NCBI GenBank assembly: GCA_905480085.1
Contig: CAJQPD010000214.1
Coordinates: forward strand, 1-12,796
DNA from: an uncultured Acidimicrobiia bacterium
Lineage (GTDB): Bacteria; Actinomycetota; Acidimicrobiia; Spongiisociales; JAENVV01
DNA: 12,796 nt
Direction: 5' to 3'
The translations under genes were made by a program, and so were the position numbers. Below the pieces are notes generated by a model. It was not told where the DNA came from. It made no database searches and saw only the letters and a list, made by a program, of their open reading frames with translations. This document shows, piece by piece, positions 6,235 through 12,796 of this stretch. The stretch's first letter is position 1, and each line of letters starts with the position of its first letter.

Positions 6235-6416
6235 AGAATTCAGGAAGTTTCCTAACTGGCGCAGCCTTCTTTGTGATCGGTGCTGCCTACTTGACTGATG
6301 CGCTGGGCTGGATTGCGCTGCAAGGTAGGTATTTTTGGCCGGCCCTGTTGATCCTCGCCGGGGTGGGCATTTTGCTTACCGGCCAGGCTCGATCGGACAC
6401 TCGATCGGACAGTTGA
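6231..6416 (+). CDS. Two-helix membrane protein, LiaF/LiaI transmembrane-type (DUF5668-like)
   Basis: The product is 61 residues. It has two membrane helices: SGSFLTGAAFFVIGAAYLTDALGWI (about 4-28) and RYFWPALLILAGVGILLTG (about 33-51). The second has the WPxLLIxxGxxxL pattern of the small transmembrane domain found next to LiaF and in DUF5668 proteins. ATG at 6231 overlaps the LiaF-like stop (ATGA) and is preceded by GGAG (6219-6222) with 8 nt spacing. The tail ARSDTRSDS is encoded by a perfect 12-bp tandem duplication. It is the last gene of the three-gene unit and most likely works with the other two at the membrane. Confidence 0.8.
   Translation: MKNSGSFLTGAAFFVIGAAYLTDALGWIALQGRYFWPALLILAGVGILLTGQARSDTRSDS
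6388..6411 (+). repeat. 12-bp perfect tandem duplication
   Basis: CTCGATCGGACA occurs twice directly end to end (6388-6399 and 6400-6411) at the 3' end of the two-helix protein gene. It keeps the frame and encodes a doubled RSD motif just before the stop. It looks like a slippage duplication. Confidence 0.85.
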
Positions 6417-6438
6417 CCCGACTGGTCGAAGTCGTGAG

Positions 6439-6466
6439 TTGTAGCGGCCACCATGGCCGGTAGCCT
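6439..6466 (+). promoter_or_regulatory. Possible promoter giving a leaderless rlmH transcript
   Basis: TAGCCT (6461-6466) lies 6 nt before the GTG start at 6473. TTGTAG (6439-6444) could be a -35 box at 16 nt spacing. A small CGGCC-ACCAT-GGCCG hairpin (6445-6459) lies between the boxes. No Shine-Dalgarno precedes rlmH. Confidence 0.45.
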
Positions 6467-6472
6467 GACAGT

Positions 6473-6931
6473 GTGAGATACCGAATCCTGGCCGTCGGGC
6501 AACTCAAGCGCGGCTTCTACGCAGAAGGTTGCTCCTTCTATCTTGACCGTCTTCAGAGAATGGCCCCCGCCGAGGTCATTGAGGTCAAGGACGGGAAGGA
6601 TCGCGATAGCGACAAACGCAACGTCGCCGAGTCAAACAGTTTGCTACAACAGGCCGATGGCAAGGTCGTTGTCTTGGACGAGCGTGGAAAGAACTTCGGA
6701 TCCGAGGAGCTGGCCGCAATTGTCAGCGGCTGGGAAACCGAAGGTGTTTCGCGGGTCAGTTTGCTCATTGGGGGAGCCAACGGGCATGGTCCTCAACTGC
6801 GCGAGCATGCCGGAACGATGTGGAGCCTCTCTGGCTTGACGTTGCCGCACGAACTCGCCCGACTCGTGCTGCTTGAGCAGCTGTACCGGATCGAGACAAT
6901 CCGGTCCGGACACCCCTATCACCGGGCCTAG
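6473..6931 (+). CDS. rlmH: 23S rRNA (pseudouridine1915-N3)-methyltransferase RlmH
   Basis: RlmH is a small SPOUT-fold methyltransferase that uses S-adenosylmethionine to methylate pseudouridine 1915 in helix 69 of 23S rRNA on the assembled ribosome. The 152 residues match the usual length of about 155. Visible motifs are LDERGK (68-73), the SAM-binding IGGANGHG (99-106), LPHELARLVLLEQLYR (124-139) and the C-terminal HPYHR (147-151). The start GTG at 6473 gives MRYRILAVGQLK, the normal N terminus. There is no Shine-Dalgarno, but a -10-like box sits 6 nt upstream. The stop TAG is followed 9 nt later by the MFS gene start. Confidence 0.95.
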   Translation: MRYRILAVGQLKRGFYAEGCSFYLDRLQRMAPAEVIEVKDGKDRDSDKRNVAESNSLLQQADGKVVVLDERGKNFGSEELAAIVSGWETEGVSRVSLLIGGANGHGPQLREHAGTMWSLSGLTLPHELARLVLLEQLYRIETIRSGHPYHRA

Positions 6932-6934
6932 GCT
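6929..6934 (+). promoter_or_regulatory. -10-like box for leaderless start of MFS gene, overlapping the rlmH stop
   Basis: TAGGCT lies exactly 6 nt before the GTG at 6941 (TAGGCTgggtcaGTG). Its first three bases are the rlmH stop codon, so the hexamer may partly be coincidence. The -35 region 17 nt upstream is CCGGAC, a poor match. There is no Shine-Dalgarno before the gene. Confidence 0.35.
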
Positions 6935-6940
6935 GGGTCA

Positions 6941-8431
6941 GTGAACGATCCCCAACCCAAGAGCGTGCTGGCACCCGAGTTGCTGCCGGCCTCAATCGCC
7001 ATCTTCACCCTGGTTGGACTGTCGGCTTTCAACTCGCTGGGAGTGTCAGCGGCGTTGCCTAACCTGGCCGCCGACCTCGGCAATCTCGACCTTCTGCCGT
7101 GGGTAGTGACGATTTATCTCCTCATGGCCGGTGTGGCCACCGTGGTCGCCGGCGCGCTCATTGACTCGGTTGGTCTGCGGTTCATATTTCGGTTCTCCGT
7201 TGGCGCCTTTGTCCTGGGGTCTCTCATGGCGGGCCTGGCAGGCTCGATGGTTCTGCTCATCGGGGCCCGGGTCATGCAGGGTCTTGGAGGAGGAGGAGTC
7301 ATCGCCGTCGGGTTGGCGGGCGTCAATCTGCTATTCCCCAAACACCTGGTTGGTCGGGCGTTCGCAGCCAATTCCACCGTTTGGGGGGTCATGGGAGTGG
7401 CCGGCCCCGCTCTGGCAGCCTTCCTTCTTTCCTTTGCGTCGTGGCATTGGATCTTCTTCGTGAACGTTCCATTTGGTCTGGTTTCCCTGGCGGCAGGGTG
7501 GAAAGTCATGCCCGGTCCGGTCGGGTTGCGATCGGGGCGATCCCTGGATCTTCTGGGCCTTGCCATGGTTTTCGCCTTCAACTTGCTGTTGCTGTTTGCG
7601 GTCAACGCCTTTGATGGGTGGTCAGCGTGGCTGTTTGTCGGGTCCGCCCTCATTGCGGTGGTCTATCTGTGGCATGCGCGCCGCCACGCCGAGCCGGTCA
7701 TGAAACGGCGACACCTCATTGATCCGCCTTTCGGCTTGCTGGCGTGGTCCATCAGCTTGCTGCTGGCGGGAGGCATCGCCACCGAGTCCTTTTTTACTCT
7801 TTATGTGCGGGGAGCGCGCGGTGGTAGTCAGACGTTGACTGGATGGGCGGTGGTCTTCTTTGTGGTTGGTTGGACGATCGGCTCCAATGCGTCCAGTCGA
7901 ATGCTCGACCGGCTTGCCGAAACCTCGACCATTGTCACTGGCTTTGGGATCACACTGATCGGCTTGGGTTCGGTGGCGACGCTGGCGGCCTTCGATGCGC
8001 CTTTGCCGTTTGTGTTTGCCGGCATGGCGGCGGTTGGAACAGGTCTCGGCATGGCAACCAACGCCGGATTGACCCTTCTGCAATCGATCACGGCGGTCGA
8101 TGAAAGCGGACGGGCAACGGCCGCGCATCAGTTCTATCGAAACCTCGGATTTACGGTCGGCGCAGCAACCGGCGGCGCAGTGATCTTGTTTGTCGTGGGA
8201 CGGCGCCTCGGCGACGTCGAGGCCGTCCGGAGCTTGCTGGCAGGCAGCCCCGATATCACCGACCAGAACGGCGCCGCCGCTATCGCCGATGGTTTCGCCC
8301 TGGCGGTTGCGATCGGGCTGGGACTCGGGCTGGCCGGTCTGATACCGCTTGGGTATCTTAGAAAGAGCCTCTCGGAGGCTCGTACGATCGCCAACGTTGC
8401 CCGTCGCCAACACCCCAGGTACGTTCCATAG
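6941..8431 (+). CDS. MFS transporter, DHA2 (EmrB/QacA-like) drug/proton antiporter family
   Basis: The 496-residue length and about 14 hydrophobic segments fit the 14-helix drug:H+ antiporter class. Helix 1 is followed by SLGVSAALPNLAADLG, the usual 'vALPxIxxdL' region. A motif-A-like loop GALIDSVGLRFIFR (71-84), RVMQGLGGGG (110-119) and motif C GVMGVAGPALAAFL (149-162) followed by SWHWIFFVNVPFG (167-179) are all in the expected order. The classic Asp/Arg pattern of motif A is only partly kept (GxLxDxxGxR). It likely exports toxic compounds or metabolites in exchange for protons; the substrate is unknown. It starts at GTG 9 nt after rlmH. It converges with the ABC genes; only 18 nt separate the stops, with no hairpin seen. 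Confidence 0.9.
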   Translation: MNDPQPKSVLAPELLPASIAIFTLVGLSAFNSLGVSAALPNLAADLGNLDLLPWVVTIYLLMAGVATVVAGALIDSVGLRFIFRFSVGAFVLGSLMAGLAGSMVLLIGARVMQGLGGGGVIAVGLAGVNLLFPKHLVGRAFAANSTVWGVMGVAGPALAAFLLSFASWHWIFFVNVPFGLVSLAAGWKVMPGPVGLRSGRSLDLLGLAMVFAFNLLLLFAVNAFDGWSAWLFVGSALIAVVYLWHARRHAEPVMKRRHLIDPPFGLLAWSISLLLAGGIATESFFTLYVRGARGGSQTLTGWAVVFFVVGWTIGSNASSRMLDRLAETSTIVTGFGITLIGLGSVATLAAFDAPLPFVFAGMAAVGTGLGMATNAGLTLLQSITAVDESGRATAAHQFYRNLGFTVGAATGGAVILFVVGRRLGDVEAVRSLLAGSPDITDQNGAAAIADGFALAVAIGLGLGLAGLIPLGYLRKSLSEARTIANVARRQHPRYVP

Positions 8432-8449
8432 GCAACGCACCGCTGGTCG

Positions 8450-10201
8450 TCAGTCGGCTTCCTCCCACAGGGCTTGCATTTCGGGGCTACGCGCCAGAAG
8501 TTCGTCCAACGTTCCGATGTCGTCCACCTGGCCGTTCTTCATAAGGATGATCTGGTCGGCACGTCGCAAGGCGGGGTGACGGTGCGAGACCACCAGGCAG
8601 GTCACGTCGCGCAGCTCAAACAGGCGTTTCCAGAGTTCAGCCTCTGTTCGCACGTCGAGGGCAGACGACAAGTCGTCGAACACCAGAAGGTCGGCGTCGG
8701 TAGCGAACATCCGGGCAGCGGCCGATCGCTGTACCTGGCCCCCTGACAATCGGGCGCCCCTGGTTCCGACAATCGTGTCGATGCCCGATTCCAGTTGTCC
8801 GAGGTCACTCGTCATCCGGGCCAGGTCGATCACTTCGCCGAGCGTCGCTTCGTCAAGTGGCCGACCCATGGTGATGTTGTGTTTGAGCGTGTCCGAAACC
8901 AACCGCGGTACTTGCGGGGTGTAGGCCGAGCGGGGTGGAACCAGGAAGGAGCTCGGGTCGCGCACCGTCTGGTCGTTCCATCGGATTTCACCGCTGTCGC
9001 GCGGGAGCAATCCAAGCAAGACTCTCACCAGGGTCGTTTTTCCGGAGCCGATCCTTCCGGTCACCACGGTGAAGCTGCCCCGGTCGATCGTGAACGATAC
9101 GTTCTGGATGCCCTGTCCGTCGCCATCAGGGAATCCGTAGTTGAGACCTGCGATGCTGAGGCGCCGAAGGCGGTCGTCTGCGGACAGAACGACCGGAGCG
9201 GCCTGCTCCATGTCGTCGTCGTCCCAGAGGGGACTCGGGTCGGTGATCTGGGTGATGGGGGCGTCGACCATAAGTCGCATGATGCGGGTGACCGCTACCC
9301 GGGCTCTGAAGTGTTGAGCAAGCATCTGGCCGCCCCAGGCCATGTACCCGGTCATTCGCGGAATGTACACGAGGAAGACGGTCAGGTCGCCGATGGAAAG
9401 CTGCTTGGACTGGATCAATGAGGCTCCGGCTAGCAGGACCAGGCCGGTGGAAACGTTCGCCATGTTGCGGTTGAGAGAGCGCACCGTCTGATCGAGGAAG
9501 GTGTCTTTCAACGCGGACTGCTGTCGTTCCGTATTTAGATCAGCGAGATGGCCGATCATCGGCGCGGCCGTCCCGGTGGCTTTGACGGATTCGATGGCTG
9601 TAAAGAAGTCACCGATGAAACCGGTTACCGATTCTGTTGCGGTTCGGAGTCGTTCCCGGTACATCTTGATCCGACCCGAGAGGGTTCGAGTGATCACGAA
9701 CGCCCCGACCATCGGGAGTATTGCCCACATTGTCAACGCTGGAGATTTCGACTGCATGATCCAGGTTGAAGTGCCCAGGAAGGCCACCAACCCGAACAGG
9801 TCGAGCAGATTCTCGACATAGTCGACAAGCTGATCAGAGTCTTCCCGGAAGGTAGATACCGCCGCGCCGGTACTCATGGGCAGCACCCGCGAACCCGGTG
9901 CCCGCATGAGATAGTCGAGGAGATTGCGACGCACGAGGAGAATCATGCGATGCCACAGCCGCGAGTACGACAAGATGCTCGACTGGAACAGGACCAGTCG
10001 ACCGATGATCACCGCAAGATAGATCCACAACGCGCTGTAGACCAGGCTGCGATCCCCCGAATCCAGCGCATCGAATACCCGACCCACCATCACACCGATG
10101 ACCGCTGGAAACAGATGGAACCCGCCCCACAAAAGCACGTTGATCCAGAACATGAATGGCCAGGGCTTCGAAATACGCCAGGCGACGGGCAGCGGGTTCA
10201 C
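8450..10201 (-). CDS. ABC exporter half-transporter with degenerate ATP site (partner 2)
   Basis: The 583-residue protein fuses a six-helix exporter membrane domain (about 15-310) to an ATPase domain (about 345-583). Walker A is GRIGSGKT (382-389), the Q-loop is Q430, the signature is canonical LSGGQ (485-489) and the H-loop is H540. Walker B reads LLVFDD (505-510): the catalytic glutamate is replaced by D510, followed by LSSALD. With the upstream partner this fits a heterodimeric exporter, in which this subunit contributes the weak Walker sites and the good signature. The GTG start at 10201 overlaps the partner's stop (GTGA) and follows GAGG (10212-10209) with 7 nt spacing. The substrate (drug, lipid or peptide) cannot be read from the sequence. 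Confidence 0.93.
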   Translation of the reverse strand: MNPLPVAWRISKPWPFMFWINVLLWGGFHLFPAVIGVMVGRVFDALDSGDRSLVYSALWIYLAVIIGRLVLFQSSILSYSRLWHRMILLVRRNLLDYLMRAPGSRVLPMSTGAAVSTFREDSDQLVDYVENLLDLFGLVAFLGTSTWIMQSKSPALTMWAILPMVGAFVITRTLSGRIKMYRERLRTATESVTGFIGDFFTAIESVKATGTAAPMIGHLADLNTERQQSALKDTFLDQTVRSLNRNMANVSTGLVLLAGASLIQSKQLSIGDLTVFLVYIPRMTGYMAWGGQMLAQHFRARVAVTRIMRLMVDAPITQITDPSPLWDDDDMEQAAPVVLSADDRLRRLSIAGLNYGFPDGDGQGIQNVSFTIDRGSFTVVTGRIGSGKTTLVRVLLGLLPRDSGEIRWNDQTVRDPSSFLVPPRSAYTPQVPRLVSDTLKHNITMGRPLDEATLGEVIDLARMTSDLGQLESGIDTIVGTRGARLSGGQVQRSAAARMFATDADLLVFDDLSSALDVRTEAELWKRLFELRDVTCLVVSHRHPALRRADQIILMKNGQVDDIGTLDELLARSPEMQALWEEAD

Positions 10202-11970
10202 AACGTGACCTCATCTCGAATCAAGCCATCCCTGGCAGTAGCAAGAAGACGAGCGAAGACCGAGTCGGGCGTTGCCGCCAATTCCGAACGATGTCCGTGT
10301 TCGATCACGTGTCCATCCTGAAGAATCATGATTTCGTCAACGTGCGAAACGGTGGCCAGCCGATGGGCGACGATGATGGCCGTGCGACCCTCGATCAGTC
10401 GGTCGAGCGCCGCCGAGAGGGCAACTTCGGTGGCCGGGTCGACGCGTGAGGACGGTTCGTCAAGGATGACCAATCCCGGGTTCAAGACGTAGGCCCTGGC
10501 GAGGGCTACGAGTTGGGCTTCCCCGGACGACAAGCCTTTCCCGGCGGTGTCGAGATGGGTGTGAATCCCCTCGGGGAGGCTGGCCACCCATGGACCCAAA
10601 CCGATCTCTTCGAGAGCCTTCTCGATGAGTTGGTCGTCGTAGTCAGGTACGAACATGGCAACGTTGTCGCGTACCGTCCCCTCGAAGAGTTGCACATCCT
10701 GGGTGATGACCGCCACACGATTTCGCAGTGACGACTCGGCGATCTCGGCGATCGGCCACCCGCCCAGCGACACGGTTCCCGAGGACACGTCGTAGAAGCG
10801 GGCGATCAACTTCGTGATGGTGCTCTTTCCGCTTCCGGTCCGTCCCAGGAGACCGACATGGGTTCCGGCCGCAAAGGTGAAAGACACGTTGTCGAGTACG
10901 GGTTCGCTGTCGTAGGCGAACGTGACGTCGTCGAACTCGATGGTGAGGGCGGTGTCGGGAAGGTCTGCGGTCCCGGTCCGCTGGACCGCCGGCCGCTGGC
11001 CGAAGAGCTCTCGTAACCGGCCGAGACCAGCTGCCGCCTTCTGGACTTCCTGCATCTGGTCGGTTATTTCCTCGATTGGTCCTTCGAGCTTTGACATGTA
11101 CTGGATGATCAGAAAGGCTACGCCGTAGGTTATTTGGCCCTGGAATACGAGGTAGGCGCCAACGGCCAGAGCCAGCAAGGTTCCCAGCGAAAACATGCCG
11201 ATAGAAGCCGTCCAGATCACCGATCGTTTCACCCAGGCGGTCACCGAACGGGTGTAGTAGCGCCGCATGACCGATTGGAAGCGCCGCATGACGTATTCAC
11301 CTGCGCCATTGGCGCGGATGTCTTCGATGGCCGCAAGTCGTTCCTCGATGAATCCGTAGAGTTCTGCCGAGGTTCCCCGCTCGGCCTTGGTAGCGGCGAC
11401 GGCGAACCCTCTGAGAACGAACATGATCACGACCACCGCGGCGGTGAAACCAACGACCGTCCAGCCCGCCAGAACATTCTCGCGGAACGTCAGAACGAAG
11501 ATTCCACCAAGCAGGAGTACGCCACTGACAACTTGAACGGCGAAGTGTGAGAACATTTTGGCGACTGCGTCAATGTCGCCGTCAACCCTCTCAATGAGCG
11601 CTCCGGCGCTGGTGTGGGTGTGGTAGTCAAGGTCAAGAGAAGCGACGTGGGTCGTGGCGTCAATTCGCAGGTCGTTGGCGACCGACCATCCTATGGCCGT
11701 GCCGACGTACCGTGAGGTGATCGCGGCCGCCTGGGCGCCGATTCCCACGGCGATATAGAGGCCAGCCAGGCCGAGCAACTTGCTCAGGGCGGTGGTTCCG
11801 AGGGCGTCATCGATGAAATTCGCCAGGATCTGTGGAAGCCACAATTCGAGACCGACCCCCGCAACGATGGTCACGGCGGCGAGCGCGAACCAGCCCCGGC
11901 GAGTGGCCAGGTAGGGACGCAGTACATCGAGGTTGAGTCGCGATTTCTCGCCGCTCAATTCAGGGTTCAT
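10198..11970 (-). CDS. ABC exporter half-transporter with catalytic ATP site (partner 1)
   Basis: The 590-residue protein has the same layout as its neighbour: a six-helix membrane domain (about 25-310, containing the conserved SLDLDYHTHTSAGALIERVDGDIDAV stretch after helix 2) and an ATPase domain (about 342-590). Walker A is GRTGSGKS (376-383), the Q-loop is Q424, Walker B VILDE (501-505) has an intact catalytic E505, and the H-loop is H536. The signature is altered to LSSGE (480-484). This is the complement of the partner's defects. It is the first gene of the pair. ATG at 11970 has no Shine-Dalgarno but has TAGCCT exactly 6 nt upstream. It is divergent from the ROK kinase gene. Confidence 0.93.
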   Translation of the reverse strand: MNPELSGEKSRLNLDVLRPYLATRRGWFALAAVTIVAGVGLELWLPQILANFIDDALGTTALSKLLGLAGLYIAVGIGAQAAAITSRYVGTAIGWSVANDLRIDATTHVASLDLDYHTHTSAGALIERVDGDIDAVAKMFSHFAVQVVSGVLLLGGIFVLTFRENVLAGWTVVGFTAAVVVIMFVLRGFAVAATKAERGTSAELYGFIEERLAAIEDIRANGAGEYVMRRFQSVMRRYYTRSVTAWVKRSVIWTASIGMFSLGTLLALAVGAYLVFQGQITYGVAFLIIQYMSKLEGPIEEITDQMQEVQKAAAGLGRLRELFGQRPAVQRTGTADLPDTALTIEFDDVTFAYDSEPVLDNVSFTFAAGTHVGLLGRTGSGKSTITKLIARFYDVSSGTVSLGGWPIAEIAESSLRNRVAVITQDVQLFEGTVRDNVAMFVPDYDDQLIEKALEEIGLGPWVASLPEGIHTHLDTAGKGLSSGEAQLVALARAYVLNPGLVILDEPSSRVDPATEVALSAALDRLIEGRTAIIVAHRLATVSHVDEIMILQDGHVIEHGHRSELAATPDSVFARLLATARDGLIRDEVTL

Positions 11971-11976
11971 AGGTTC

Positions 11977-11982
11977 AGGCTA
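11977..11982 (-). promoter_or_regulatory. -10-like box for leaderless start of the ABC operon
   Basis: On the - strand TAGCCT lies 6 nt before the ATG at 11970 (TAGCCTgaacctATG). The same hexamer and spacing precede rlmH. A good -35 box at 16-18 nt is not visible. Confidence 0.45.
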
Positions 11983-12057
11983 CGGCAGTGGTGCGCAGAA
12001 CGTCGCCGAATAACTCGGGCGCCCGGTCGGGGTCCGGTCAGGTGGCCCCGGGGTGGT

Positions 12058-12086
12058 TTGACATGGCCGGTCGCCGGCCCCACAAT
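12058..12086 (+). promoter_or_regulatory. Promoter of the ROK kinase gene (TTGACA-N17-CACAAT)
   Basis: TTGACA (12058-12063) is a perfect -35 box, followed by exactly 17 nt and CACAAT (12081-12086), four of six matches to TATAAT with the critical A and T kept. The predicted transcription start coincides with the GTG at 12093, 6 nt after the -10, so the mRNA would be leaderless. This is the best promoter in the window, and it argues against the in-frame ATG at 12063, which lies in the -35 box. Confidence 0.65.
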
Positions 12087-12100
12087 CCACTTGTGGCCGG
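12074..12100. promoter_or_regulatory. Dyad overlapping -10 box and start codon, operator-like
   Basis: CCACAA (12080-12085), TCCAC, TTGTGG (12091-12096) is a perfect 6-bp inverted repeat with a 5-nt centre. The outer CCGG arms (12074-12077 and 12097-12100) continue it with a 2-nt asymmetry. It covers the -10 box and the GTG start, an ideal place for a repressor or for an mRNA hairpin at the 5' end. No regulator gene is seen in the window. Confidence 0.5.
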
Positions 12101-12796
12101 GCCTTTGCTGGGATCAATCGAGGCGGGTGGAACCAAGTGGGTTTGCGCCGTTGGTAGTGGTCCCGACGACATCGTCGCCGAGACCCGCATCCCGACGACC
12201 AGTCCTTCTGAGACGCTTGGCGAAGTGTTGGAATTCTTCTCTCGATACCCCGCGATGGAAGCCATGGGGGTGGCCTCGTTCGGCCCACTCGAATTGCGTC
12301 CCACTCACCCCAAGTTCGGGTTCATCACTTCGACGCCGAAGCCTGGCTGGTCCGACACTGATCTGGTTGGCGTGCTGGAAGAGGGTTTCGACATTCCTAT
12401 CGGGATCGACACCGACGTCAATGGTGCGGCTTTGGCAGAGGGGACCTGGGGGGCGGCGGTAGGGTTCACGTCGTACGTGTATCTCACTGTGGGAACTGGT
12501 GTGGGGGGTGGGGCCGTTCTCAACGGGAAGACCGTCCGTGGTCTCGTCCACCCCGAGATGGGCCATGTGTCGGTCAGACGCCATCCCGACGATAGTTTTC
12601 CTGGCTTGTGTCCGTACCATGGGGACTGTTTTGAAGGGCTCGCTTCCGGCCCAGCCATAGTTGCCAGGTGGGGCGACGAACCGCGCAACCTGGCACCGGC
12701 CTTTCGCATGTCGGCAGCCGAGATGGAAGCCCATTACGTCGCCGAGGGGCTTCGCAACATCGTGTTCGTACTCGCCCCCGAGTTGATCATTGTTGG
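12093..12796 (+). CDS. ROK-family sugar kinase (fructokinase/mannokinase-like), 3' end cut by window
   Basis: ROK kinases phosphorylate hexoses with ATP; this one resembles the zinc-containing fructokinase/mannokinase group. The visible 234 residues begin MAGPLLGSIEAGGTK, with the first phosphate motif EAGGTK (10-15), then ASFGPLELRP (61-70), the catalytic D108 in GIDTDVNGAALAEGTWG (104-120), the second phosphate motif TVGTGVGGG (132-140), HPEMGH (153-158), and a zinc site of H164, C173, H176 and C179 (H-x8-C-x2-H-x2-C). The full family length is about 290-310, so some 60-70 residues lie beyond the window. I chose GTG at 12093 because a promoter with a TTGACA box places the transcript start there. 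An in-frame ATG at 12063 would add ten residues. Sugar substrate is inferred from family resemblance only. Confidence 0.9.
   Translation, partial: MAGPLLGSIEAGGTKWVCAVGSGPDDIVAETRIPTTSPSETLGEVLEFFSRYPAMEAMGVASFGPLELRPTHPKFGFITSTPKPGWSDTDLVGVLEEGFDIPIGIDTDVNGAALAEGTWGAAVGFTSYVYLTVGTGVGGGAVLNGKTVRGLVHPEMGHVSVRRHPDDSFPGLCPYHGDCFEGLASGPAIVARWGDEPRNLAPAFRMSAAEMEAHYVAEGLRNIVFVLAPELIIV

Noticed and set aside
7622..8440. Long open frame on the - strand opposite the MFS gene
   Set aside because: Antisense shadow of a membrane-protein gene, rich in Arg, Gln and Asp as expected from reversed hydrophobic codons; no motif.
8432..8449. Terminator between the converging MFS and ABC genes
   Set aside because: The 18-nt gap has no inverted repeat or T-run.
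12063..12092. ATG at 12063 as start of the ROK kinase
   Set aside because: It lies within a perfect TTGACA -35 box whose -10 box and spacing point to GTG 12093; the added ten residues are not typical of the family. Not fully excluded.
1..12796. Mobile element, CRISPR array or defence system
   Set aside because: No transposase, integrase, terminal repeats, spaced direct repeats or defence-type protein was seen in any frame.

Overview
The window looks like a stretch of chromosome from a high-GC actinobacterium. The order ssb-rpsR-rplI-dnaB is a conserved replication/ribosomal-protein cluster. S18 is the four-ligand zinc form. Several genes lack a Shine-Dalgarno sequence and instead have a -10-like hexamer 6 nt before the start codon, as in leaderless actinobacterial transcripts. 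A deep-branching class such as Acidimicrobiia is possible, but I cannot place it from sequence alone. No mobile element, CRISPR array, rRNA or tRNA is visible.

Region 1 (1-2530, + strand): the 3' part of ssb, then rpsR, rplI and dnaB, tightly packed. A perfect 16-bp inverted repeat lies inside the first codons of dnaB.

Region 2 (2558-3976, mostly - strand): a small four-helix membrane protein, a lipoprotein-type cytochrome c, a decayed DoxX-like gene (start codon lost, three stops, internal deletion and frameshift), and a strong isolated hairpin.

Region 3 (3977-6416, + strand): an EamA-type exporter, a gap of about 315 bp, then three coupled envelope genes: PspC-domain protein, LiaF-like protein and a two-helix protein.

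Region 4 (6473-8431, + strand): rlmH, then a 14-helix-class MFS drug/proton antiporter.

Region 5 (8450-11970, - strand): two overlapping ABC exporter genes that together form a heterodimeric exporter with one degenerate and one canonical ATP site.

Region 6 (11971-12796): a divergent promoter region with a TTGACA-N17-CACAAT promoter and an overlapping dyad, then the 5' part of a ROK-family sugar kinase that runs off the end.

The core part (regions 1 and rlmH) is housekeeping. The rest is mainly envelope and transport: three exporters, a membrane-stress module and a redox lipoprotein. I see no complete new defence or mobile system. The best leads are the dnaB hairpin, the recurring leaderless-start signature, the promoter/operator before the ROK kinase and the DoxX remnant.
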